64,000 bases of DNA from Thioalkalivibrio sp. ALJ3 (GTDB taxonomy: Bacteria; Pseudomonadota; Gammaproteobacteria; Ectothiorhodospirales; Ectothiorhodospiraceae): assembly GCF_000377205.1 (NCBI RefSeq), contig NZ_KB897905.1, positions 145,426-209,425 on the forward strand. Reading direction: 5' to 3'. Positions 25,601 through 34,185 of the stretch are shown here, piece by piece. The notes beneath the pieces were generated by a model, which saw nothing but the letters and a program-made list of their open reading frames with translations, was not told the origin of the DNA and did not search any database. Positions within the stretch are counted from its first letter, which is position 1; every line of letters begins with the position of its first letter. Position numbers and translations under genes: made by a program.

Positions 25601-25715
25601 TATCATCGGCCCCGGGCCGGGAGGTGCACGGCGCGCCCAGCACCTCCCAAAGGGAAACAATGAGAGTTTCCCCAGGGAAACACTTTCGGATTCCGCCGCT
25701 ACTTAGGGGAGAGAC
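25601..25715 (+). promoter_or_regulatory. Structured leader of the aryl polyene operon
   Basis: A TATCAT at 25601-25606 is the likely -10 box (only a poor -35 match 17 bases upstream). The leader contains a perfect 9-bp hairpin, GGGAGGTGC (25619-25627) with GCACCTCCC (25640-25648). It then has three elements in series: GGGAAAC (25652-25658), GTTTCCC (25666-25672), GGGAAAC (25675-25681). The central one can pair with either neighbour, so two exclusive hairpins are possible. The ribosome site AGGGGAG precedes the GTG of the ACP gene. Confidence 0.5.
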
Positions 25716-25988
25716 GTGGCATCACAAACCGCAATGGAACAGGAAGTCGCCCGACTGATCGTCGACAGCCTGAATCTCGAAGAGGTCAGCCCCGAGGACA
25801 TCGAGCCGGAGGCCCCCTTGTTCCGCGAGGGCCTTGGGCTGGACTCGATCGATGCCCTGGAACTGGCACTGGCCATCTCGCGTGCCTATGGCGTGCAGAT
25901 CCGCTCCGATGACGAGAACAACCGCCAGATATTCGCATCCTTGCGGGCCCTGACCGCCCATATCGAGGCGCATCGATCCACGTCGTGA
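25716..25988 (+). CDS. Acyl carrier protein of aryl polyene-type cluster
   Basis: A 90-residue acyl carrier protein; the phosphopantetheine serine is Ser44 in GLGLDSIDALELALAIS. It would carry the growing polyene chain during synthesis by the ketosynthase, ketoreductase and dehydratases encoded downstream. It starts at GTG 25716, preceded by AGGGGAGAGAC, and its stop overlaps the next gene by 4 bases (GTGA). Described aryl polyene clusters normally encode two ACPs side by side; only this one is present here. Confidence 0.93.
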   Translation: MASQTAMEQEVARLIVDSLNLEEVSPEDIEPEAPLFREGLGLDSIDALELALAISRAYGVQIRSDDENNRQIFASLRALTAHIEAHRSTS

Positions 25989-26596
25989 ACGCTCGCCTCA
26001 CCGCCGGGGTAGCACTGGGCTACCCGGTGGCCGTGATCGCAGGCAGCTTCCTGGACGTGCCGCAACTTCCACTGGCCTGGCTCGCGCTGATTGCCCTGGT
26101 CGTGGCGTGGCCAGCCCTGCCCATGATCGGGCGCGTGGCAATGGCACTGGCGCTGGGCGCCCTGGTGGTGCTCCTGGGCACCGAACCGGCCGGCAAAGGG
26201 CTGATCTACGCGATACCGGTACTGATTCAAGGGGCGCTGGCATGGCTGTTCGCCCGCTCGCTGCGTCCGGGCAAGACACCCCTGATTACGCAGTACGCCC
26301 TGGCGTTGGGGGCCACGGACAGCCAGGAAGTGCGGCGTTATACACAGCGGCTGACCGTCGCCTGGGCCCTGTTGTGCGGTGGGCTCGCCCTGCTGTCGGC
26401 GGTCCTCGCGATAGCGGTGTCCACCACCACCTGGGCCCTGTTCGCAAACGGGATCAATTATCTGTTCCTTGCGGCCCTGTTCGTGCTGGAATATCCGTTA
26501 CGGCGCTGGTTTCTGCGCGATGAGCCCCGGGCGGGTTTGCTGCCCTATCTCACCGCATTGGCGCGCGCCGACCATCGTCGCATCCTGAGGCAATAA
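25985..26596 (+). CDS. COG4648-type membrane protein of aryl polyene cluster
   Basis: A 203-residue integral membrane protein with about six hydrophobic segments in two blocks (residues 5-75 and 118-170). The segment LFARSLRPGKTPLITQYA, then VRRYTQRLTVAWALLC, resembles the conserved COG4648 membrane protein regularly found between the ACP and the AMP ligase of aryl polyene clusters. Its function is not known. It begins with GTG overlapping the ACP stop and ends with TAATG, sharing one base with the ligase start. Confidence 0.82.
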   Translation: MNARLTAGVALGYPVAVIAGSFLDVPQLPLAWLALIALVVAWPALPMIGRVAMALALGALVVLLGTEPAGKGLIYAIPVLIQGALAWLFARSLRPGKTPLITQYALALGATDSQEVRRYTQRLTVAWALLCGGLALLSAVLAIAVSTTTWALFANGINYLFLAALFVLEYPLRRWFLRDEPRAGLLPYLTALARADHRRILRQ

Positions 26597-27933
26597 TGAG
26601 GGACTCGAACACGCCAGCGCTGCTCGCCGATCATTCCACGCCACTCGCCTGGGTGGCAGGGCGCGGCGTATCGCGTGCCGCATTTCTGGCAGACGTTCGA
26701 GCCCTTGGCCAGCGCATCCCGGCCGGCGGGGCTCACTTCAACCTGTGCGAGAACCGCTATCGCTTCACGGTCGCGTTTGCCGCGATCCTGTTGCGCGGGG
26801 GCACCAACATCCTCCCGCCCAATCGAGCCCGCCAGACCCTGAGCGAAATTGCCGAGCGGCATCCCGGCGCCCATGCCCTGGTGGACGAGCCGGATCTTCC
26901 GATCCGCATGCCGGTCATCCCGGTGACCGAGGACGGGACACGGCCCGCCCGCGACTCGGCCATACCCGCGATCCCGGCGGACCAGCTGGCCATTCACGCC
27001 TACACCTCCGGCAGTACAGGTCACCCCACGGCCCACAGCCGCCGCTGGGACAGTCTCCACATCGTGACCCAACAGGCCCTGCAACGCTTTGGGCTGGACG
27101 CCGATGGCGGAACGCTGGTGGGTACCGTACCTGCGCAACACATGTACGGCCTGGAATCCACGGTGCTGTATGCCCTGCTCGGCCCCTGCACACTGCTGGC
27201 CGACCGTCCGTTCTTCCCGGACGACATCCGCCGGGCCCTTGTCGACCACGCGCCGGCGAATCTGGTCACCACCCCGTTCCATCTGGATGCCTGCCTGCGC
27301 GCGGGCCTGGCCTGGCCCAGGGCGGCGCGCGTACTCAGCGCCACCGCCCCGCTGGAGCGTGAACGGGCACAGTCCGCGGAAACGCTGTTCGGCACAACCG
27401 TCCGCGAGATCTACGGCTGCACCGAGGCCGGCGCGATCGCCAGCCGCGAGACTGCACGGGAATCCCTCTGGACAGTCTATGACGGCATCCGGCTAACCAC
27501 GCTGGACAGCGATCAGGTCGCAGTACAGGGACCTCAGCACCCGATGCCGGTACCTTTGCCCGACCGCATCGAGCTGGAGGATGCCCAGCACTTTCGCATG
27601 TGCGGACGCCTGGCGGACCAGCTCAATATTGCCGGCAAACGCGCTTCCCTCACCGAACTCAACCGTCGCCTGAATGCCATCCCCGGCGTACGGGATGGCG
27701 TGTTCATTCCGCCCGATCCGGAGCGGACAGGCGGAACCGCACGCCTGGCTGCGATCGTCGTGGCGCCCGAACGCTCCGAGGCCGAGATCCTGACCGCACT
27801 CGCGGAAACCACGGACCCGTTGTTTCTCCCGCGTCCCCTGATCCGCGTGGACACCCTCCCTCGCAGCGCGACGGGCAAGGTGCCGCGCCAGGTCCTGCTG
27901 GATCTGCTGGACCAGCACAGCCAGTGCGCCTGA
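26596..27933 (+). CDS. AMP-dependent ligase, aryl acid activating (ApeH-like)
   Basis: A 445-residue ANL-superfamily enzyme, probably activating the aromatic starter acid (such as 4-hydroxybenzoate) as acyl-AMP and loading it on the ACP. Visible motifs: P-loop AYTSGSTGHPTAH (136-147), GTVPAQHMYGLE, REIYGCTEAG, the hinge FRMCGRLADQLNIAGKRAS, and the C-terminal catalytic lysine in RSATGKVPR. The P-loop lacks the usual Lys after Pro (PT instead of PK). It shares one base with the upstream gene and lies 3 bases before the dehydratase, so the unit is tightly coupled. The substrate is inferred from cluster context. Confidence 0.86.
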   Translation: MRDSNTPALLADHSTPLAWVAGRGVSRAAFLADVRALGQRIPAGGAHFNLCENRYRFTVAFAAILLRGGTNILPPNRARQTLSEIAERHPGAHALVDEPDLPIRMPVIPVTEDGTRPARDSAIPAIPADQLAIHAYTSGSTGHPTAHSRRWDSLHIVTQQALQRFGLDADGGTLVGTVPAQHMYGLESTVLYALLGPCTLLADRPFFPDDIRRALVDHAPANLVTTPFHLDACLRAGLAWPRAARVLSATAPLERERAQSAETLFGTTVREIYGCTEAGAIASRETARESLWTVYDGIRLTTLDSDQVAVQGPQHPMPVPLPDRIELEDAQHFRMCGRLADQLNIAGKRASLTELNRRLNAIPGVRDGVFIPPDPERTGGTARLAAIVVAPERSEAEILTALAETTDPLFLPRPLIRVDTLPRSATGKVPRQVLLDLLDQHSQCA

Positions 27934-27936
27934 ACC

Positions 27937-28263
27937 ATGACATCGATCACCGCCACCCGCCGCATCCCGGATAGCCACCCGTCACTGCCCGGACACTTCC
28001 CGGATCAGCCCGTCGTGCCCGGGGTGGTCATCCTCGACACGGTGGATGCGGTCGCGCGCGAAAGCGGTCTGGGCTCGGTGGCCGCCCTGCCGCGAGTGAA
28101 GTTCCTGGCGCCGCTCCTGCCGGGCGTCGAGTTCCGTGTGGAGATCGACTCACCCGGGACCAGCGGCCTGTGTGCGTTCCGCGTCGTCCGCGACGGCCCG
28201 GAGACCCCCGAAGTCCTGTGTAGCGGACAGCTAAGGCTGCGCGACGGCGGTCAATCGGCATGA
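27937..28263 (+). CDS. Hotdog 3-hydroxyacyl-ACP dehydratase (ApeI-like)
   Basis: A 108-residue FabZ/ApeI-type hotdog protein. The catalytic helix region SLPGHFPDQPVVPGVVILD holds the conserved His in HFPxxPxxPG; FLAPLLPGVEFRVEI follows. Together with the second hotdog protein encoded downstream it would dehydrate the 3-hydroxy intermediates to give conjugated double bonds; in described aryl polyene systems ApeI and ApeP act as a pair. Its last codon overlaps the acyltransferase start (ATGA). Confidence 0.88.
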   Translation: MTSITATRRIPDSHPSLPGHFPDQPVVPGVVILDTVDAVARESGLGSVAALPRVKFLAPLLPGVEFRVEIDSPGTSGLCAFRVVRDGPETPEVLCSGQLRLRDGGQSA

Positions 28264-29159
28264 GCCGCGGGTGGTTCAGCCAGGGGGAGCGAGGATCCCC
28301 CCTGGCCCTGCGCATCATCCTGTGGGTCGCCTTGCATCTCGGCCGGCCGGCCGGACGTGTGCTGCTGTATCCGATTACCGCCTATTTCCTGCTGTTCGCT
28401 CCCAGGTCCCGGGGTTACAGCCGGGATTATCTGCGCCGGGTGCTCGGGCGCGAACCGCGCCTGCGCGAAATCGCCCGTCACTTCCACAGCTTCGCGTCGG
28501 TGATCCTGGACCGCGTCTTCCTGCTGGCCGGCAAGGATGACTGCCTGGACCTGCATGTCTACGACCGCGAGATCTTTCTGGAACATGTCGAAAGCGGCCG
28601 CGGTGCCCTGCTGCTGGGGGCCCACCTTGGCAGTTTCGAGGCCTTGCGGGTGCTGGCGGTCGGCAAACACGACTTTCCGGTTCGGGTCCTGATGTACCGC
28701 GACCACAACCAGCGCATCACCCAGCTGCTGGAGGCGCTCAACCCCCAGGTCGCCGCATCGGTCATTCCCCTGGGCGAGATGGAAACCCTGCTGCACGCGC
28801 GCGACTGCCTGGAGCAAGGAGGAATTGTGGCCACCCTGGCCGATCGCGTGGCCGAGAGCGACAAGATGATCGAGTGCCGGTTTCTCGGGGGCCGGGCCTG
28901 GTTTCCCCAGGGTCCCCTTCTTCTGGCAGCCGTGCTGAAAGTCCCGGTTATCCTGTGCTTTGGGCTCTATCGCGGCGGCAATCGCTACGATATCGTCTTC
29001 GAACGCTTCGCCGATTCCATCGAGGCGCCCCGCGGCCAACGCGAGGCCGCACTGGCCGAATGGGTCCAGCGCTACGCCGATCGCCTCGAGGCACGTGTGC
29101 GCGAAGCCCCGTACAACTGGTTCAACTTCTATGACTTCTGGAATGACTCGTCCCGCTAA
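28260..29159 (+). CDS. LPLAT/LpxL-type acyltransferase
   Basis: A 299-residue lysophospholipid acyltransferase-family protein (LpxL/HtrB-like). The HX4E active-site motif is GAHLGSFEAL (His near residue 122). An N-terminal hydrophobic segment (ALRIILWVALHLGRPAGRVLLYPITAYFLLF) probably associates it with the inner membrane. Later signatures are CLEQGGIVATLADR, FPQGPLLLAAVLKVPVILCFGLYR and the C-terminal PYNWFNFYDFW found in aryl polyene acyltransferases. It would attach the polyene to its lipid anchor. In many clusters this domain is fused with the glycosyltransferase; here the two are separate genes. Confidence 0.88.
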   Translation: MSRGWFSQGERGSPLALRIILWVALHLGRPAGRVLLYPITAYFLLFAPRSRGYSRDYLRRVLGREPRLREIARHFHSFASVILDRVFLLAGKDDCLDLHVYDREIFLEHVESGRGALLLGAHLGSFEALRVLAVGKHDFPVRVLMYRDHNQRITQLLEALNPQVAASVIPLGEMETLLHARDCLEQGGIVATLADRVAESDKMIECRFLGGRAWFPQGPLLLAAVLKVPVILCFGLYRGGNRYDIVFERFADSIEAPRGQREAALAEWVQRYADRLEARVREAPYNWFNFYDFWNDSSR

Positions 29160-29760
29160 GCCTTGCTTCCGGCACCTGCTCGGCGTCCGTGCACTGGTCC
29201 TGGCGGTGCTCCTCCTGGCCTGCCCGCTGTTCGCAAAGGCGGAGACCTCTGGCGACACGCTGGACCAGATCCTGAAGGCACTGGCCGACGATCCACCCTC
29301 GCACATCGACTTCCGCGAGACCCGCGAAGACCCCCTGCTCGAATTTCCCGAGACCCGTACCGGTACGCTCGTGTTCGAACCACCGGACACCCTGGAGCGC
29401 CGGATGGATGGCGACGGCGGCGAACGCGTGCGTATCGAAGGGCGCCAGGTGATCGTGGAACGTCGAGGTTCCAGCCGCGAGGTGGACCTGGACGAACAGC
29501 CAGGCCTGGCCGCCTTCGCCGCGCTGTTTCGCTCCCTGGCCAAGGGGGAGCGCGAGGGGCTGGAAGAACACTTCGAGGTCGCGACAGAGGGCACCCTGGC
29601 CGCCTGGACGCTGGAGCTTACCCCGCGTGACCGGGCCCTTCGTCGCATGATCCTGGGACTCGAGCTCCAGGGCGAGGACGGCGCACTCCTGCGCCTGGAT
29701 ACCGAAGAATCCGGAGGGCGCCGCAGCCGTATGCAACTCGATCCCCAGGGCGGCGACTGA
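29143..29760 (+). CDS. LolA-like periplasmic carrier
   Basis: A 205-residue secreted protein with a signal peptide (ALVLAVLLLACPLFAKA, cleavage about residue 34) and a LolA-like body: HIDFRETRED, then GTLVFEPPDTLERRM, VRIEGRQVIVE and the DRALRRMILGLELQGEDGALLRL segment. In aryl polyene clusters such proteins are thought to shuttle the lipidic pigment through the periplasm to the outer membrane (inference). ATG 29143 lies inside the 3' end of the acyltransferase gene (17-base overlap); a longer frame upstream is not supported. Confidence 0.83.
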   Translation: MTRPAKPCFRHLLGVRALVLAVLLLACPLFAKAETSGDTLDQILKALADDPPSHIDFRETREDPLLEFPETRTGTLVFEPPDTLERRMDGDGGERVRIEGRQVIVERRGSSREVDLDEQPGLAAFAALFRSLAKGEREGLEEHFEVATEGTLAAWTLELTPRDRALRRMILGLELQGEDGALLRLDTEESGGRRSRMQLDPQGGD

Positions 29761-29763
29761 TCA

Positions 29764-32148
29764 GTGCCGCGCCGTTTCGCCCTCTCACCGGGACCGGCAT
29801 TCTGGCTGATCGGACTGTTGATCGCGGCGGGGATCCTGCTGTGGCGCGGCGAACTGGTGACCGACCTGCAGGGTTTTACCCCGGAACCGGTCACCGAGAG
29901 CGGAGTCGCCCTGGATCCCGGGGGCGGTCCTGCCGGACGAATCCTGCTGATTGGCATCGAGGGCGGCGATAGTGACACACGCGCGGATGCCAGCGACCAC
30001 CTGGTGCGAGTGCTGCGCGACGACCCCACAGTCGCAGAGATCCGCAACGGACGCCTCGACCCGGACGATCCCGCCCTGGATTTCCTGCTCGAGCACCGCT
30101 ATCTCCTGAGCCCCGAGGTCACCCCGGAGCGCTTCTCCGTCGAGACCCTGCGCGCGCAACTGGAGGAACGCCGGGAGGACCTGGGAAGTGCCGCTCCGCT
30201 GATGCCCCGGGAGCTGATCGGCCGGGACCCCACGGGCGAATCGCTGGTGGTACTGGAGCAGCTCGGCCAGGCCGGAGGCGCGGGGCAGCGCGACCGCCAC
30301 GGCGTCTGGGTTGACCCGGATCGTGACCGCGCCCTGCTGGTTCTGCACAGTGCGGCGGACGGCATGGACCTGGATGGTCAGGAATCGCTCCTGAAGGCGC
30401 TGGACAGGGCCTTCGCCGAGTACGCGGACGATCTGGACCTGCTCGTCGCGGGTCCTGCGGTGATCGCAGTCGAGTCGCGCGGGCGCATCCGGGGCGAGAT
30501 CACGGTTTTCAGCCTGGCCGCGAGCCTGGCCCTGGCCACGCTCCTGCTGGTCGTGTTCCGCCACCCCCACCCGGTCTGGCTCGCGGCCGTTCCGCTGGCC
30601 ACCGGTATCCTGGCCGGTGCGGCAGTGGTGACGCTGGTGTTCGGTCATCTGCACGGGATCGCGCTGGCATTCGGGATCACTGTGCTGGGCATCGCGCTCG
30701 ACTACCCGTTGCACCTGTTCGCGCACGGCCGACAGCCGCCGAGTGACGGGATGCACGGAGTCGCGCGCGAGCTGTGGCCGGCCATTGGTCTGGGCGCCGG
30801 GAGCACCGTACTGGTCTACGCACTGATGGCAATCACGGGCTTTTCCGGCATGGCCCAGCTCGGGCTGTTCGTGCTGACCGGGGTCGGCGTGGCGGCCATC
30901 ACCACGCGCTGGGTGCTGCCCCGCCTGATGCCTAAGACACTCCAGCGCGATGGTGTGCCCCCGGCCCGACTGCGGGTACCGACCGCCCTGACGCAGCCGC
31001 CCCTGACGGTACGCTGGGTCCTGGCAGCCGCTGTTCTGGGGGCCCTGGTGGTCATCGCCAGCACCGACCCGTTCCCCTGGGAGGACAACTTGGGCGCGCT
31101 GCACCCGGTGCCGCAGGAGCACATCGACCGCGACCGCGAACTGCGCCATGCCCTGGGCCTTCCGGATATCCGCCATGCCCTGCTGATCACCGCTCCGGAC
31201 CCCGAGCGAGCGCTGCAGACCGCCGAGGCGCTGAACCCGGGCCTTGAAGATCTGCGCGACCAGGGGACGCTGACGGACTACGACCATGCGGCCCAGTCCC
31301 TGCCGAGCCAGACCCTGCAGCGCACCCGCCAGGATGCCCTGCCCGCCGCGGACACCCTGCGCGAACGACTGGACACCGCGCTAGACGGGCTGGGCTTTCG
31401 CGCGGACGCCTTCGACCCCTTTCTGGAGGACGTAGCACGCACGCGCGAGCTGGAACCGCTGACCCCGGAGACGCTGCCGGAAGGGCCGCTGCGCCAGACG
31501 ACAGGCACCCTGCTGATGCCAGACGAGGAGCGCGGCGACTGGACGGCCTGGGTGCGCCTGAGCAGCGTGGAGGATGCGACGGAGGTGAGGCAGTGGCTGC
31601 AACGGGAACCGCTGGCGGACCTGCCCGACCTGACCGAGGTGAGCGTGCAGCATATCGATTTTCTGCGTGCCTCGGAGGATCTGGTCATCGGGTTCCGCGA
31701 TCAGGCGCTGGAACGACTGGCGCTCGGCGTGGTGGCCGTGGCACTGCTGCTGCTACTGGTCACCCGTGCACCCGGGCGCAGCCTGCGCATCCTGACAGCA
31801 GTGGGCAGCGGGCTGATCCTGACCGTGGCCGCATTGATTCTGCTCGGGATCCCCTTGTCCCTTTTCCACCTGATTGCGCTGCTGCTGATTGTGGGGCTCT
31901 GCCTGGACTATGCGGTGTTCTTCAGTCGTCCCCTGAAAGACAAGCAGGCGAGGCAACTTACCGCTGCCTCGGTCAGCATTTGCGCGCTGTCCACTTTGGC
32001 CGTGTTTGGTCTGCTGGCCATGTCCAGCCTGCCGGTACTGCGCGCCATGGGCCTCACCGTAGTGCTGGGCGTGGTATTTTCCTTTCTCGCAGCCGCGCTT
32101 CTGGCGCAGCCCCCCCGGTCACGCCGTACAGTAGTCACCAACCCCTGA
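29764..32148 (+). CDS. MMPL/RND-type exporter of aryl polyene cluster
   Basis: A 794-residue inner-membrane exporter. Twelve membrane helices are arranged 1+5+1+5: one at residues 10-26, five in about 240-390, one near 420-440, and five in about 650-790, with two large periplasmic loops between. Characteristic helix motifs are GIALDYPLHLFAH in the first half and GLCLDYAVFFS in the second. The family moves lipid-like molecules using proton motive force; here it would lift the aryl polyene lipid across the inner membrane, handing it to the LolA-like protein encoded just upstream. It starts at a GTG, 3 bases after the previous stop. Confidence 0.9.
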   Translation: MPRRFALSPGPAFWLIGLLIAAGILLWRGELVTDLQGFTPEPVTESGVALDPGGGPAGRILLIGIEGGDSDTRADASDHLVRVLRDDPTVAEIRNGRLDPDDPALDFLLEHRYLLSPEVTPERFSVETLRAQLEERREDLGSAAPLMPRELIGRDPTGESLVVLEQLGQAGGAGQRDRHGVWVDPDRDRALLVLHSAADGMDLDGQESLLKALDRAFAEYADDLDLLVAGPAVIAVESRGRIRGEITVFSLAASLALATLLLVVFRHPHPVWLAAVPLATGILAGAAVVTLVFGHLHGIALAFGITVLGIALDYPLHLFAHGRQPPSDGMHGVARELWPAIGLGAGSTVLVYALMAITGFSGMAQLGLFVLTGVGVAAITTRWVLPRLMPKTLQRDGVPPARLRVPTALTQPPLTVRWVLAAAVLGALVVIASTDPFPWEDNLGALHPVPQEHIDRDRELRHALGLPDIRHALLITAPDPERALQTAEALNPGLEDLRDQGTLTDYDHAAQSLPSQTLQRTRQDALPAADTLRERLDTALDGLGFRADAFDPFLEDVARTRELEPLTPETLPEGPLRQTTGTLLMPDEERGDWTAWVRLSSVEDATEVRQWLQREPLADLPDLTEVSVQHIDFLRASEDLVIGFRDQALERLALGVVAVALLLLLVTRAPGRSLRILTAVGSGLILTVAALILLGIPLSLFHLIALLLIVGLCLDYAVFFSRPLKDKQARQLTAASVSICALSTLAVFGLLAMSSLPVLRAMGLTVVLGVVFSFLAAALLAQPPRSRRTVVTNP

Positions 32149-32186
32149 CCCCACCGCCAGAAGTCCCGCCAATCGCAGCCCGCCGA

Positions 32187-33371
32187 ATGAACCCACTGGT
32201 AATCTCCGCCCACACCCTGACCTCCGCCACCGGAACCGGCCGCCAGGCCAATGCCGATGCACTGCGCAAAGGGAACAGCGGGCTGCGCGCCTGCGACCTG
32301 GAATCCGTGCGTCTGGACACCCACATCGGGCGCGTGGCAGGCGTCGAAGGCATCGCGCTGAAGGATCGGCTCGCCCCGTTCCAGTGCCGCAACCACCAAC
32401 TGGCCGAACTGGGGCTGCGTCAGGACGGCTTTATCCAGGCAGTCGAGGCCGCCCGGGCGCGCTACGGTGCCGGACGCATCGCAATCCTCATGGGCACCAG
32501 CACCTCGGGCATCGCGGCGACGGAGCAGGCCTACCACCGCCGCGACCCGGCTACCGGGGAGCTGCCGCCGGACTACGACTATCAGCACACGCAGAACATG
32601 TTCTCGCTGGCCGATTTCGTCGCCACTCGGCTCGAACTGCGGGGGCCGGCAATGGTGACCTCCACGGCCTGTTCGTCCAGCGCCAAGGTCTTCGCTGATG
32701 CGGAACGCTTTATTGCGGCGGGGCTTTGCGACGCCGCCGTGGTCGGCGGGGTCGACAGCCTCTGCGGGATGACCCTGCATGGATTCAATGCGCTGCAGCT
32801 CGTCGCACCGGGCCCCTGTCGGCCGCTACACGCCGAGCGCGCAGGGATTTCCATCGGCGAGGCCGCCGGTTTCTTCCTGCTGGAGAAGGCCGACAGCGGC
32901 GCGGCGGGCCCCAGACTGATCGGCTACGGCGAATCCAGCGATGCTCACCACATGTCCGCGCCGCATCCGGAAGGGCTCGGCGCGGCACGGGCCATGGAGC
33001 AGGCCCTCCAGCGTGCCCGACTGCCCGCGGAGGGGATCGACTACGTACTCATGCATGCCACCGCGACCCCGGCCAACGATCGCTCCGAGGCGCGCGCCCT
33101 GGTACACCTGTTCGGCGCGGACAGTCGCGCCACCGGCACCAAGGGCCTGACCGGCCACACCCTCGGCGCGGCCGGCGCGGTCGGGGTCGCTCAGGCGCTG
33201 GCAAGCCTGGAGCGGGGCTTCGTACCCGCCACGGCGGGACTGGACCAGCCAGACCCGGAACTGCAACTGGACGCCCGCATGACCGCCGAGGAGCGCGACA
33301 TCCGCCATGTACTCGTAAACGCATTCGGCTTTGGTGGCAACAACTGCAGCCTGCTGCTGGAGGCCGCATGA
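32187..33371 (+). CDS. Beta-ketoacyl-ACP synthase of aryl polyene cluster
   Basis: A 394-residue FabF-type ketosynthase. The Cys-His-His triad is present: Cys162 in TSTACSSSAK, His290 in MHATATPAND and His324 in KGLTGHTLGAAG. C-terminal NAFGFGGNNCSLLL is typical. It would elongate the aromatic starter with malonyl units as a heterodimer with the next gene product, the chain-length factor. ATG 32187 was chosen because it gives a normal KS N-terminus (MNPLVISAHTLTSATG); the frame runs further back into the exporter gene. The 38-base gap after the exporter is the largest between consecutive genes from the ACP gene to this ketosynthase. Confidence 0.93.
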   Translation: MNPLVISAHTLTSATGTGRQANADALRKGNSGLRACDLESVRLDTHIGRVAGVEGIALKDRLAPFQCRNHQLAELGLRQDGFIQAVEAARARYGAGRIAILMGTSTSGIAATEQAYHRRDPATGELPPDYDYQHTQNMFSLADFVATRLELRGPAMVTSTACSSSAKVFADAERFIAAGLCDAAVVGGVDSLCGMTLHGFNALQLVAPGPCRPLHAERAGISIGEAAGFFLLEKADSGAAGPRLIGYGESSDAHHMSAPHPEGLGAARAMEQALQRARLPAEGIDYVLMHATATPANDRSEARALVHLFGADSRATGTKGLTGHTLGAAGAVGVAQALASLERGFVPATAGLDQPDPELQLDARMTAEERDIRHVLVNAFGFGGNNCSLLLEAA

Positions 33372-34144
33372 AGGTCGACATTGCGGCCGTGGGCCTTCTG
33401 GGCCCCGGATTCGACGATTTCGCTTCGGCACGCCCCGTTCTCGCCGGGCACGAGGCCTATGTACGGGCACCCGCGAAGATCCCTCCGACCAGCCTGCTGC
33501 CGGCCAATGAACGCCGCCGCACCACGGACACGATTCGGCTGGCGCTGAAGGTCGCGGAGGAGGCTACGGCCGATTGCGATCGCAGCCAGTTGCGCTCGGT
33601 GTTCGCCTCGTCCTCCGGGGACATGGACATCATCGACCGCATCTGCGATGCCCTGACGCAGCCGGAACCCATGGTCTCGCCGATGCAGTTCCACAACTCG
33701 GTACATAACGCGCCGGCCGGCAACTGGTCGATCGCGACGGGGAATCCGGCTCCGGCAACGGCCCTCTCCGGCTTCGATGCGACGCTGGTGGCGGGGCTGC
33801 TGGAGGCCGCCACACTACTGCAGGCTGACGGTGGCAAAGTCCTGCTGGCCGCCTACGATGTCGCCTCCATGGCCACGTTCCGGCGTGTACGGCCCATCAC
33901 CGAGCCCTTTGCCGTCGGCCTGCTACTGGCCCCCGCGGGTGACGGGCGCCCCACGCTCGAAATGGCCCTGGGAGAAAGTGGCGATCCCACCCCCTGCCGC
34001 CAGGACGCGCTGGAGGCCCTGCGCGGCACCAACCCAGCCGCCCGTGCCCTGCCCCTGCTGGAGGTGCTCGCGCGCGGCGAAGGTGGCCATGTTACGCTTG
34101 CCGCGCCGCTGGGACGATCGCTGGAGATTCGCGTCACGCCTTGA
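33368..34144 (+). CDS. Ketosynthase-like chain length factor (ApeC-like)
   Basis: A 258-residue ketoacyl-synthase-like protein without a catalytic Cys: the region corresponding to the nucleophile reads NPAPATALSGFDATLVAG. The conserved SPMQFHNSVHNAPAGNWSIATG segment is characteristic of the short ketosynthase-like proteins of aryl polyene clusters, which pair with the active ketosynthase and set chain length. It overlaps the ketosynthase stop as ATGA. The codon frame is clean; a longer upstream frame overlaps the ketosynthase gene and is ignored. Confidence 0.87.
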   Translation: MKVDIAAVGLLGPGFDDFASARPVLAGHEAYVRAPAKIPPTSLLPANERRRTTDTIRLALKVAEEATADCDRSQLRSVFASSSGDMDIIDRICDALTQPEPMVSPMQFHNSVHNAPAGNWSIATGNPAPATALSGFDATLVAGLLEAATLLQADGGKVLLAAYDVASMATFRRVRPITEPFAVGLLLAPAGDGRPTLEMALGESGDPTPCRQDALEALRGTNPAARALPLLEVLARGEGGHVTLAAPLGRSLEIRVTP

Positions 34145-34185
34145 TCTCCGCATTCTTCCTTAACAACGGATCAGGACGATCCCAC

